A stretch of DNA of 11,725 nt from an uncultured Prevotellaceae bacterium (GTDB lineage Bacteria; Bacteroidota; Bacteroidia; Bacteroidales; Bacteroidaceae): positions 1 to 11,725 of the forward strand of contig OMXX01000127.1 of the NCBI GenBank assembly GCA_900315105.1. The letters are read 5' to 3'. The translations under genes were made by a program, and so were the position numbers. How positions within the stretch are numbered: position 1 is the first letter of the stretch; the number at the start of each line of letters is the position of its first letter. Under the pieces are notes generated by a model. It did not search any database. It had not been told where the DNA came from and worked only from the letters and a program-made list of their open reading frames with translations. This document shows positions 1 to 6,895 of this stretch, in pieces.

Positions 1-1
1 C

Positions 2-1211
2 AACCTCGCCGTGGATCATAACATGCTGCTCATGTCACTGATGAAGCGCGTGGCTCGCAACCATGGTTTCCGTGTGCTGCTCCACGAGAAGCCCTTCGAT
101 GGCATCAACGGCTCTGGTAAGCACAACAACTGGAGTCTCACAGCGGCTCAGGGTGATGGCACGACACTGCTCCACGCCCCAGGCAAGACCCCTGAGGAGA
201 ACCTGCGTTTCGTCACCTTCATCGTCGAGACACTGATGGCTGTCCATCGTCATAACGGCCTGCTGAAGGCCTCGATCGTCAGTGCCACGAATGCCCACCG
301 TCTGGGTGGCAACGAGGCCCCTCCTGCCATCATCAGTTCGTTCCTGGGCAAGCAACTCACGGAACTCTTAGACCACATCGAACTCTCTGATAAGGACGAC
401 CTCTTCAATCTGAAGGGCAAGCAGGGTATGGAGATCGACATCCCCCAGATCCCTGACCTCATCATCGACAATACTGATCGCAACCGCACGTCTCCCTTTG
501 CCTTCACAGGTAACCGTTTCGAGTTCCGTGCTCCTGGTTCTTCAGCCAACTGCGCCTCAGCGATGATTGCGCTGAACTCAGCGATGGCAGAAGCCTTGCA
601 GAACTTCAAACAGCGTGTGGATGCAAAGATCGCCAAGGGCGACAGTAAGGTGTCAGCCATCCTCGATGTGCTGCGCGACGATATCAAGACCTGTAAGCCC
701 ATCCGTTTCGATGGCAATGGCTACAGCGAAGCCTGGGTGAAAGAGGCAGCCAGTCGTGGACTCGACGTTGAGAAGTCATGTCCGTAATGAAGTAAAATGG
801 GAGACCTACGTCAAAACCGTACAGATTGAGGCACGCGTCATGGGCGATCTGTCGATGAACCACATCATCCCCGTTTCCACCCATTACCAGTCGCAACTCA
901 TCAAGAATGTACAGGGCATGAAGGCCGTGTTCCCTGAGGAACAGGCCAACCGTCTCTCAGCCCGTAATATGAAACTGATTCAGGAGATTGCCGAGCGCAC
1001 GGAGCGCATCGAACAGTTCGTAGAGGAACTGACTGATGCCCGTCGCGTCGCCAATCGCATCCAGAGCATCCATGAGCGCGCCATCGCCTACCACGACACC
1101 GTCTGTCCGAAGATGGATGCCATCCGTTCAGAGATCGACCATCTTGAGATGATTGTCGAAGATGGCCTCTGGTCACTGCCTAAGTATCGCGAATTACTGT
1201 TTATTCGCTGA
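2..1211 (+). pseudogene. glnN: Glutamine synthetase type III, 3' part, internally deleted and frameshifted
   Basis: Cytosolic ATP-dependent synthesis of glutamine from glutamate and ammonia. The gene enters from the left edge; the reading frame is open from base 2, so its true start is outside. Two frames together give the C-terminal part of the GSIII family: INGSGKHNNWS (substrate/nucleotide region), NRTSPFAFTGNRFEFRAPGS, then NEVKWETYVKTVQIEARVMG, MNHIIPV, and the usual C-terminal end LPKYRELLF. The first frame runs into a stop at 787; the second carries on from about 773. From memory of the family, about 35 residues normally lie between the RGLDVEKSCP-like segment and RNEVKWE. They are missing here, and the frame change requires a loss of 3n+2 bases. 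Identity of the family is near certain. Whether the lesion is a real mutation or an assembly error cannot be told from the sequence. The 3' end overlaps the convergent phosphatase gene by 18 bases. Confidence 0.9.
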
Positions 1212-2357
1212 TTCTATCACCGCATTATAATAACTGCAGAAGTCTGCCCATCGATAATAAGGAGCATTATCGGTGGGCACTGGCAGTTTGGCCTCCTTCT
1301 TCACCTCATAGGGATCCACAGGATCGAGATCAGCACCGTTGATACCCAGCAACACCGTCAACGGACCAATACACGTGTCGTGACCGAATCTGAGGTCTGC
1401 CACACGGTCGCTACTGCCGTCGATCACAGCATTCGCCTTCTTCATGACATCCTGCAGGATGGGGATCATATAATACTTGTTGTCGAACACCCAGGAATAC
1501 GAGCCTAAGTTCGACTGCTCCCAACGGGCAGCCAGTTCCTCGTCCTTCACGATGTTGCCCATCAGACCCACATGCCCGATACTCGGCAGCGAAGTGTAGA
1601 GGTTGATCAGATCCTCACCCATGCGCCACATGGGGCCTAAGTCCTCCGTCGAGGTGAACACACGGCTCAGCACCACCTTGCCCAGCGAGTCGTTACCCTT
1701 AAACTGATGGGGACTCAGCTCATAACGCGGATGTGCCTTGGGATAGACATGCTTCACGGGATTCTGTCCGTCCATCGGCACCACACCGTCGAGTGTGAAG
1801 CGCGAAGACTGCTCCCTGACCTCCAACTTCGGATTACACTGCGTCAGCTCCTGGCAGAAGGCCGACATACTCAGCACACAACGTCCTGAGAGCGAGGCGA
1901 TGGCCAACACGTTGCCACCCTTCTCAAACACCTCTGGAAAGGCGTTATACATCGTTCTGGCAATGCCCTGGTGCTGTTCCCAGCCAAGTTGCGTCAGTTC
2001 ACTCCAACCCGTCATCAACTCGTCCTTCACTGCCTCAAAACGCTTAAAGAACGCCTCACCCTCAGCCGTCAACTGCTGACGGTCGTGCGCCTTTGTCAAC
2101 AGCGTGTCCAGATCCTTATACAACTGATTGTTCCAGTAATAACGCGAGCCATGACGGGAATAGTGGCTGATATAAAAAGGTTTGTAACCATCAGGCGCCT
2201 TCGTCAGCGTCACATCCTCAAACTGGTAAGGACAGTCGTTGCCGTAAGCCTTCTTCGGGCACGCCTTCAACACTTCGTTCACATCAATTCTCTGGGCACC
2301 TGCCGTCAAGGTCAGGATAGATAAGATCAGGGTTGCAATCAGTTTTCTCATTGTCAT
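1194..2357 (-). CDS. Exported histidine acid phosphatase (histidine-type phosphatase), probably internally deleted
   Basis: Phosphomonoesterase of the histidine phosphatase superfamily, clade 2 (acid phosphatase/phytase-like); the natural substrate is unknown. Residues 1-21 form a signal peptide (MTMRKL, hydrophobic stretch, cleavage after TAGA-Q), so it acts in the periplasm or at the surface. The catalytic RHGSR is at residues 68-72 (nucleophile His69), LTQLGWEQHQG at about 121-131, the LSGRCVLSM phosphate-pocket region near 156-164, and the proton-donor HD at 326-327. Bacteroidales homologues, as remembered, have after the HD motif a segment with an N-L-Q-x-V-F-[YF]-R core before the final APYYRW region. 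Here DPYEVK joins directly to KEAKLPVPTDNAPYYRW, so 35-40 residues seem to be lost in frame. The catalytic residues remain, but folding may be affected. A second in-frame Met at residue 3 is an alternative start. Transcribed divergently from the zinc-ribbon gene. Confidence 0.87.
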   Translation of the reverse strand: MTMRKLIATLILSILTLTAGAQRIDVNEVLKACPKKAYGNDCPYQFEDVTLTKAPDGYKPFYISHYSRHGSRYYWNNQLYKDLDTLLTKAHDRQQLTAEGEAFFKRFEAVKDELMTGWSELTQLGWEQHQGIARTMYNAFPEVFEKGGNVLAIASLSGRCVLSMSAFCQELTQCNPKLEVREQSSRFTLDGVVPMDGQNPVKHVYPKAHPRYELSPHQFKGNDSLGKVVLSRVFTSTEDLGPMWRMGEDLINLYTSLPSIGHVGLMGNIVKDEELAARWEQSNLGSYSWVFDNKYYMIPILQDVMKKANAVIDGSSDRVADLRFGHDTCIGPLTVLLGINGADLDPVDPYEVKKEAKLPVPTDNAPYYRWADFCSYYNAVIESANKQ

Positions 2358-2376
2358 TTAGTTTTAAATCTGTTTG

Positions 2377-2384
2377 CAAATATA
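2377..2384 (-). promoter_or_regulatory. -7 promoter element of the phosphatase gene
   Basis: Reading on the minus strand the octamer is TATATTTG, an exact match to the Bacteroidetes TAnnTTTG element, 19 bases upstream of the phosphatase start. No convincing -33 element is seen. Confidence 0.65.
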
Positions 2385-2437
2385 AGAAAACTTTTCAGAA
2401 ATCACATCATAAAATCGATAAATCATCAAAATTTTGC

Positions 2438-2445
2438 TATCTTTG
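2438..2445 (+). promoter_or_regulatory. -7 promoter element of the zinc-ribbon gene
   Basis: TATCTTTG matches TAnnTTTG and lies only 10 bases before the ATG at 2456. The transcript would then have almost no 5' leader. This spacing also supports the 2456 start over the longer open frame that begins at 2333, which would lie upstream of the promoter. Confidence 0.65.
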
Positions 2446-2455
2446 CAGCAAGATT

Positions 2456-2749
2456 ATGGCTTGGAAACTGAAATATCGCTGTACATCATGCGGATATGAG
2501 GCTGAGGTTTACGAGGGACAAGGCCTCTTCCGTCAGCAGATCTCACCCATGAGTTGTCCTGATTGCAAGACGATTCAGAACATCGTCGTGGGTGGCATCA
2601 TCGGCGATGTCGCCCCCTCCTTCCGCAGCGAGGCAGGACGTCTGTGCCTCAATTGTGGCAGCGCCAACATCCGCCCCTGGGACAAACACACCTGTCCCAA
2701 ATGCCAAGGCGACATGCAACCCACAGACGAAAAAGAATTCTGGACGTAA
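2456..2749 (+). CDS. Small double zinc-ribbon protein
   Basis: A 97-residue cytosolic protein of unknown specific role. Four CxxC pairs are visible at residues 9/12, 34/37, 64/67 and 80/83, which make two zinc-ribbon units of two pairs each. The linker is rich in Gly and Ile (VVGGIIGD) and the C-terminus is acidic, ending EKEFWT. Zinc ribbons of this kind bind nucleic acid or protein partners, or serve as structural modules; nothing here decides which. The frame is open back to 2333, but the ATG at 2456 is preferred because the -7 element lies just upstream and the protein then starts at the conserved-looking MAWKLKYRC. The composition resembles the GC-rich flanking genes, not the AT-rich island to its right. 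Confidence 0.85.
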   Translation: MAWKLKYRCTSCGYEAEVYEGQGLFRQQISPMSCPDCKTIQNIVVGGIIGDVAPSFRSEAGRLCLNCGSANIRPWDKHTCPKCQGDMQPTDEKEFWT

Positions 2750-2808
2750 TTATTTCTATTTACGACATACTCTAACCCTCTTCCCCTACTCTGTCGCAAA
2801 TCACTCCC

Positions 2809-2831
2809 CTTGTCGCAACAACTTCGACAAG
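2809..2831 (+). repeat. Inverted repeat after the zinc-ribbon gene
   Basis: CTTGTCG and CGACAAG form a perfect 7-bp stem with a 9-base loop, 60 bases after the zinc-ribbon stop. No T-tract follows, so it is not a canonical terminator. It ends 15 bases before the -33 element of the putative small RNA and could be a transcript end or a regulator site. Confidence 0.45.
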
Positions 2832-2846
2832 AATTAGGCAAATTTC

Positions 2847-2877
2847 TTGGAATCAACCCAAAATCCCCGTATCTTTG
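2847..2877 (+). promoter_or_regulatory. Promoter of a putative small RNA
   Basis: TTGG at 2847-2850 and TATCTTTG at 2870-2877 are separated by 19 bases, which fits the -33/-7 architecture of Bacteroidetes housekeeping promoters. It reads rightwards into DNA that has no coding sequence on that strand. Confidence 0.6.
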
Positions 2878-2883
2878 CATCAG

Positions 2884-2990
2884 TTTCATACATTTAGTTA
2901 GGGTTTATATTTAATTGTCTTTTTCATTTGATTATTGCTTTTAAGTTTGTGAATTAGCATACAGGGTTCGCTTGGAAGCGAGCCCTTTTG
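2884..2990 (+). ncRNA. Putative small RNA, about 105 nt, unclassified
   Basis: The interval starts about 7 bases after the -7 element and ends at a hairpin plus T-run at 2964-2989. It is very U-rich in its first 70 bases and contains no ATG on the plus strand, so a leader peptide is unlikely. The gene on its right faces the opposite way, so this is not a 5' leader. It lies exactly at the left edge of the AT-rich cassette, and its 3' end is close to the end of the convergent McrB-like gene. I do not recognise a known RNA family. Expression is inferred only from the promoter and terminator. Confidence 0.45.
2964..2989 (+). terminator. Intrinsic terminator
   Basis: GGGTTCGCTT and AAGCGAGCCC pair (one T-G wobble) around a GG centre, followed by TTTT at 2986-2989 and then GCTGTT. 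The T-run is on the plus-strand side only, so it ends rightward transcription from the 2847-2877 promoter and not the minus-strand gene that finishes at 3013. Confidence 0.6.
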
Positions 2991-3012
2991 CTGTTAAATG
3001 GTATTCCAATTA

Positions 3013-4278
3013 TTACTCTTCGTCTTGGCCCTCAATAAAATTAGCAGGGCGTTTGTCAAAGTCAACAAAGTGTACACCTATGGCATAGATAAAATCCTGA
3101 GTCAGCAAGTGATAGTCAGAAATATCTTTAGGATGCTCACCATCAGAACCATTGTACCACTTGTTGTGCAAAGAAATAAGTTCCTTATCTGCTAAAAGTA
3201 CGTTGCGGATGTGACCACACAAATCTTCATATCCTACCAACCTGTGTGTATAAACCGATAAAGAGGGATAATTTAAACCTATGATATCCCTAAAATCATA
3301 CCACACTGAAGATTTGAAAATATAATGTCTGTCTGGATACATGAAGGACAGATATACAGATACTGCATGCATATCTTGTTGGGATGTTTCTTTGGGGCCG
3401 AATTTTTCATCAGACTGTTCCTCTGCCTTGTTTGCATTAACAATATCCCTCATTTGGTTTAAAAACTCATCAACTCGCTCTGACAACAGCTTTTCTTCGT
3501 CAAAAAGCATGAGTAGTGCACTTCTAACGTCCTCTTTAGCAATTCTTGCTGCTTTAACAAGAACTTGCTTTGCGTAATAATGAGGTGCTGACAATAAGTT
3601 CTCTTGGCGCTTCAGTGCTAGCTCCAAATTCACACTTAAGTCATCATCTTCAAATTTGGCAATTGTATCAAAAACATTCTTAAATTGAGTTGTAGCCACC
3701 CATTTATAATGTTCATGGTTATACATAAAGTTCTTTTCAAGCCACTTCTTGTACCATTTTATATATGGCTTAAGCTTTTCTTCCAGGTTCTTTTCTGGCT
3801 CCAAAGATGTAACTTTCACTTTGGGAAGTTTTTTTTGCTTTAGTGGTGTATATGGCTGATTACCATATTTTGTAGTGTCGCCAATACTTTTGCCAACATC
3901 TACAAAACTGCCATAATACTTTGAATCAGTCACGACCTTACCTTCCTCATCAACATGATCTATGAACATAAGGTTTTCAAGGAGAGCCACTTTGTCATCC
4001 TCTTCTAAGCTAGGCAACCATTCTGTTCTGAGACCTTCCGCAGCTGCTTCTTTTGTAAAGTTCTTAAAACGGCTGTGTCTACTTACGAAATGCTTCATAC
4101 GCAACATCACAAGATACATCTGTTTAGGATCTATCTCCTTGAATTGTGTATGTATAGCTGGAGTTGCAGCAGCAATAACAAGGTCATCAATGCTGCAATC
4201 AAGGTGTTCGTGGAGATAAAGTGCCACTACCCTGTTGATAAGTTGCTTCATCAATGCTGATGTACTTGGATTTGCCAT
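3013..4278 (-). CDS. Protein with McrB-type N-terminal module, no ATPase domain
   Basis: A 421-residue, probably cytosolic protein of unknown function. The C-terminal half resembles, from memory, the N-terminal region of Bacteroidetes McrB-type AAA+ proteins: KETSQQDMHAVSVYLSFMYP, then DRHYIFKSSVWYDF, a Y-x-L-C-x-x-I-R motif (GYEDLCGHIRNV), and the closing HLLTQDFIYAIG. In those proteins this module precedes a Walker-containing GTPase/ATPase; here the protein ends in FIEGQDEE with no P-loop anywhere. The first 180 residues are helical-looking, rich in Lys and Glu from about 150 to 190, and not recognised. It starts 19 bases after the nuclease gene's stop, so the two are very likely co-transcribed and may act as partners. 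AT-rich codon use contrasts with the flanks. Product family is moderate confidence; function is inference. Confidence 0.6.
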   Translation of the reverse strand: MANPSTSALMKQLINRVVALYLHEHLDCSIDDLVIAAATPAIHTQFKEIDPKQMYLVMLRMKHFVSRHSRFKNFTKEAAAEGLRTEWLPSLEEDDKVALLENLMFIDHVDEEGKVVTDSKYYGSFVDVGKSIGDTTKYGNQPYTPLKQKKLPKVKVTSLEPEKNLEEKLKPYIKWYKKWLEKNFMYNHEHYKWVATTQFKNVFDTIAKFEDDDLSVNLELALKRQENLLSAPHYYAKQVLVKAARIAKEDVRSALLMLFDEEKLLSERVDEFLNQMRDIVNANKAEEQSDEKFGPKETSQQDMHAVSVYLSFMYPDRHYIFKSSVWYDFRDIIGLNYPSLSVYTHRLVGYEDLCGHIRNVLLADKELISLHNKWYNGSDGEHPKDISDYHLLTQDFIYAIGVHFVDFDKRPANFIEGQDEE

Positions 4279-4297
4279 AATATATATTTTTTCTTAT

Positions 4298-5020
4298 TTA
4301 TTCTTTAGGTAAAAACATCTCGCTCTCTTTATTCCAACGCATCTCAACACCGTCTCGGAATATTCTCAATTCATCGGTATCTTGAACAAAACGATTCATC
4401 ATCCATCTATCTATTATCGTATCAACTGCAACTTTTATCTGATGCCATTTCAATCCTTCCTTATAACCATCTAATTTTTGAAGAGTCTTTAAACTTAACG
4501 TTTTTTTGTCACCATACTCTTCATTAATAATAGATGTGGGAACAACATAGAATGACCAATTATTTACATTCAAAGGATTTGATGAAATGGGATCTTTTCC
4601 TTCATCAACACAGAATATATATATGTCATTTTGACGTTCAATATCTGTTTTTGCATTTTGATATTCCAAATGTGTTCCTCGTATACTAAACACGCGCTGT
4701 TCAGAAATTTTGTGACTCTTCTTCCATGATTGCCAGTAGGAAGTTGCTTTAACTTCTATTCTATAATCTCTATACGACAAATCATAAAGAGTCCATCCAT
4801 TGCAATTATCTGGTTCAGCTTTATGTAATGCTCTAGCAACAAGAAATTCAGCGACGCTGCCAATGTTATCTATCAGATTGGAATGTTGAAATCGCCAATA
4901 ATCAATTACATTAAAGCCAAGACTTTTATCATCTTGCATAAACTCCTCATGACCACAAAGCAAACTCGGTTTTTCAAGAGTATGCTCCTTCCCTTCTTGA
5001 TGTTTTGTCTTTTCCTCCAT
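4298..5020 (-). CDS. PD-(D/E)XK-type nuclease, putative restriction enzyme
   Basis: A 240-residue protein with the order of motifs of a PD-(D/E)XK fold: a helix with Glu58 (SVAEFLVARAL), Asp80 in LYDL, then the strand ending IEVKAT with Glu89 and Lys91, followed by SYWQSW (97-99) and FSIRG. A hydrophobic strand ERQNDIYIFCV (128-138) follows. The same pattern occurs in an uncharacterised family of small stand-alone nucleases that I remember from diverse bacteria. Expected activity is metal-dependent cleavage of DNA; target and trigger are unknown. The N-terminal 35 residues are charged and probably disordered. It has its own upstream -7 element and is followed at 19 bases by the McrB-N-like gene, echoing the McrBC layout of a nuclease next to a recognition protein, although this is not McrC. 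Confidence 0.72.
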   Translation of the reverse strand: MEEKTKHQEGKEHTLEKPSLLCGHEEFMQDDKSLGFNVIDYWRFQHSNLIDNIGSVAEFLVARALHKAEPDNCNGWTLYDLSYRDYRIEVKATSYWQSWKKSHKISEQRVFSIRGTHLEYQNAKTDIERQNDIYIFCVDEGKDPISSNPLNVNNWSFYVVPTSIINEEYGDKKTLSLKTLQKLDGYKEGLKWHQIKVAVDTIIDRWMMNRFVQDTDELRIFRDGVEMRWNKESEMFLPKE

Positions 5021-5047
5021 TTGTTTAACTTTTAGTTATTCTGTTTG

Positions 5048-5079
5048 CAAATATAATGGTTTTCTTTGAAATATCCAAA
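5048..5079 (-). promoter_or_regulatory. Promoter of the nuclease/McrB-N-like gene pair
   Basis: On the minus strand TATATTTG (5055-5048) matches TAnnTTTG and TTTG at 5079-5076 is 20 bases upstream, matching -33/-7 spacing. It lies 27 bases before the nuclease start, so the last two cassette genes can be expressed separately from the upstream ones. It lacks the inverted repeat seen before the EVE and HIRAN genes. Confidence 0.62.
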
Positions 5080-5168
5080 TTTTATCTTGTTTTATACAAC
5101 GACATCTATCAACTTAGCTTTTGACAGCCACCGTAGCACATCGTGGATCTACTCACTCCTCTTAATAA

Positions 5169-5432
5169 TCATAGTGAATCTGCTACTCGTCTGATTCTTG
5201 CGGACACGTCATAAAGAGCCCCTCTGAATTGTTCAAGTTCCTCATCTATCATAGGATCAACAGGAGAACCATCCTTAGTACGACCTTCAATCTTAGCGAA
5301 AAGCCAAGATGTATGCTTATGCATGTAATTGTTAGCAATTTCACCCCATAAAACAGCCACAAGAATATCTTGAACCTTCATCCCTAATTCGGAGAACTTG
5401 ATTTCTCTTGGTGTAAACTTTTTCTTAGTCAT
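5169..5432 (-). CDS. Hypothetical 87-residue protein
   Basis: Not recognised. The protein starts MTKKKFTPREIKF, is soluble-looking, and contains an amphipathic helical middle (KVQDILVAVLWGEIANNYMHK) and an acidic stretch DPMIDEELEQFRGALYDVSA before a basic end RIRRVADSL. No Cys pairs, membrane segment or signal peptide. It lies between the ADP-ribosylglycohydrolase and the nuclease, about 150 bases before the latter, and is preceded by a structured leader and a 27-codon ORF. Size and position would fit an accessory or antitoxin-like factor, but there is no motif to support that. Confidence 0.65.
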   Translation of the reverse strand: MTKKKFTPREIKFSELGMKVQDILVAVLWGEIANNYMHKHTSWLFAKIEGRTKDGSPVDPMIDEELEQFRGALYDVSARIRRVADSL

Positions 5433-5444
5433 GTTATCTGTTTA

Positions 5445-5528
5445 TTAATTATTGAAAAATGAAAAGGAGCGAGCGGCAGGGTCGAACTGCTCCTTCTCAC
5501 GCAGAGCCGAATTGTTCCACAAATACAT
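5445..5528 (-). CDS. Possible 27-codon leader ORF
   Basis: ATG at 5528-5526 opens a frame of 27 codons beginning MYLWNNSALREKEQFDPAAR and ending in SFSFFNN, with TAA 12 bases before the ATG of the 87-residue protein. It covers most of the structured region, so it may be a leader peptide, a remnant of a longer gene, or chance. No ribosome-binding site is evident and there is no comparative support. Confidence 0.25.
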   Translation of the reverse strand: MYLWNNSALREKEQFDPAARSFSFFNN

Positions 5529-5545
5529 CGGTGTCTACTCGCTCC
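5466..5545 (-). ncRNA. Structured leader or small RNA with 8-bp closing stem
   Basis: Read on the minus strand the segment is closed by GGAGCGAG (5545-5538) and CTCGCTCC (5473-5466), a perfect 8-bp helix, followed by TTTTCATTTTT. Inside, GCAG-TTCGACC-CTGC makes a hairpin with a tRNA T-loop-like sequence. D-arm and anticodon-arm helices cannot be built, so it is not an ordinary tRNA. It is more GC-rich than its surroundings. It may be a terminator-like leader controlling the downstream 87-residue gene, an independent RNA, or the trace of a tRNA-derived attachment site. Function is inference. Confidence 0.35.
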
Positions 5546-5632
5546 ATATAGGGAACGGGAGGCTCCGCATCCTACAATAAACTCGTTACTAGGAATTATC
5601 GCGGTACACCCCCCGCATGTTAATCAATATCA

Positions 5633-6868
5633 CTATTTCTCAAAACCAGCAGGCTGCATTTTGCAGTAGCGCTGATACCATTCCTGTTTCTCTTGTGTAT
5701 CCATTTCATCATCTTCGCTGATGATGCAACCATGATGGAGATCATCGGCTATGACATAGATGACATCGTGAAGTTCCAGATTCTTCTTGAACTTATCTGG
5801 TATCACATCATAACCAACAATAGCGCCTATGATATTACCAGCCACAGCACCTGTAGAATCACTGTCTCCATCATGATTTACTGCTGCAATGAGCACATCT
5901 TCGAAACTATCAATATGGCGAACAACGGCATAAATAGCAATTGCTAAAGTTTCTTCGCCTACCCAGCCTCCACCTAGGCGACTGATATTATCAACATCGC
6001 TCAGTTCGTTTCCTGCAAGGGTCAATGCCAATTCTATGAGTTCACGCTGTCGCTCCAAATCATTATGGAACACTTCGCCAATAGGTTTTTCTTGGTCCCA
6101 ATTCACTTCAGAAACGTTATTTCTAACCACAAGGCTTGGCAGCAGATCTAGCGCTTCATTGACTATTGCTATGAAATGATTTACGGCAGAAACTTTATCA
6201 AGCCCCTCGAAACCACCATCCTTCACTATGCGATAGATGATATGCGTCATCAATATAGCCGGAATCCAACCCAATGGGTGCTTATGAGTCAGACGGGCAA
6301 TCTCACCTCCAGCCACATCAATTTCTTCGATCCCATATCTCACCTCATGGCAGGCACAGAACAATGGCCAAGGAGCTACTCGCATCACGCCACCACAGCC
6401 TTTACTGTTGTTTTGAGGAGTACGGCCCTCCTTCATTTCCTTAATCGAAATCAGGCAAGTATTTCCAGGAGCGCGACGAAAATATAACTCAGGCAAAGCA
6501 CTCAGCCAAGTGTAACGATTGGAAAAGTATTTGTCATCTTGCCCCATCACACTCTCATACGACTTCATCTGCGTGTCAAACCAGTCTTGATAGGCATACT
6601 CCACATAATACTCTGGTGCTTGACCAATGCCTCGCATGAACTTTCGAGTAAGTCCCATCAGCAACCCATTGGCAGTAAAGAGTGTCATCTGCGTGTCATC
6701 ACTAATTTCTGCGACTCCATTAACCAGATCATACTCTGTAATACCAGACAGACCATATTTTGCAATGATCTCCGAATAGTGGTTAAACTCCACAGCATAT
6801 CCTAAGGCATCACCCGCTGCGCCACCAACCAGTGAACCTCTTACGAGGTCTAGTCTATTATTATTCAT
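5633..6868 (-). CDS. ADP-ribosylglycohydrolase family protein
   Basis: A 411-residue member of the DraG/ARH family, enzymes that remove ADP-ribose from modified proteins or nucleic acids using two bound metal ions. The first metal-binding motif SDDTQMTLF is at residues 56-64 and the second, DGDSDSTGA, at 333-341, both intact. GSLVGGAAGDALGYAVEF (11-28) and NSKGCGGVMRVAP (154-166) are also typical of the family. Length suits a single-domain enzyme. It starts 27 bases after the HIRAN gene and has no promoter of its own in that gap, so the two form an operon. In a defence-like cassette it could reverse host or phage ADP-ribosylation or protect against an ADP-ribosyl toxin; no ADP-ribosyltransferase is present in the window, so the substrate is unknown. 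Confidence 0.9.
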   Translation of the reverse strand: MNNNRLDLVRGSLVGGAAGDALGYAVEFNHYSEIIAKYGLSGITEYDLVNGVAEISDDTQMTLFTANGLLMGLTRKFMRGIGQAPEYYVEYAYQDWFDTQMKSYESVMGQDDKYFSNRYTWLSALPELYFRRAPGNTCLISIKEMKEGRTPQNNSKGCGGVMRVAPWPLFCACHEVRYGIEEIDVAGGEIARLTHKHPLGWIPAILMTHIIYRIVKDGGFEGLDKVSAVNHFIAIVNEALDLLPSLVVRNNVSEVNWDQEKPIGEVFHNDLERQRELIELALTLAGNELSDVDNISRLGGGWVGEETLAIAIYAVVRHIDSFEDVLIAAVNHDGDSDSTGAVAGNIIGAIVGYDVIPDKFKKNLELHDVIYVIADDLHHGCIISEDDEMDTQEKQEWYQRYCKMQPAGFEK

Positions 6869-6895
6869 CTTGGTTTATACATTATTATATTTTCG

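Noticed and set aside
2333..2455. A longer zinc-ribbon protein starting at 2333.
   Set aside because: That start lies upstream of the gene's own -7 element and within the opposing phosphatase promoter region; the added residues look non-conserved and basic.
2998..3195. A 65-codon plus-strand ORF downstream of the putative small RNA.
   Set aside because: It lies wholly within the minus-strand McrB-N-like gene (antisense) and after the terminator.
3013..4278. A complete McrB GTPase.
   Set aside because: No Walker A or B motif is present in the 421 residues, and the next gene upstream is a nuclease, not an ATPase.
5466..5545. A tRNA gene on the minus strand (closing stem plus GTTCGACCC T-loop).
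   Set aside because: No D-arm, no 5-bp anticodon stem with a 7-base loop, and the T-stem has a mismatch. Kept only as a structured RNA candidate.
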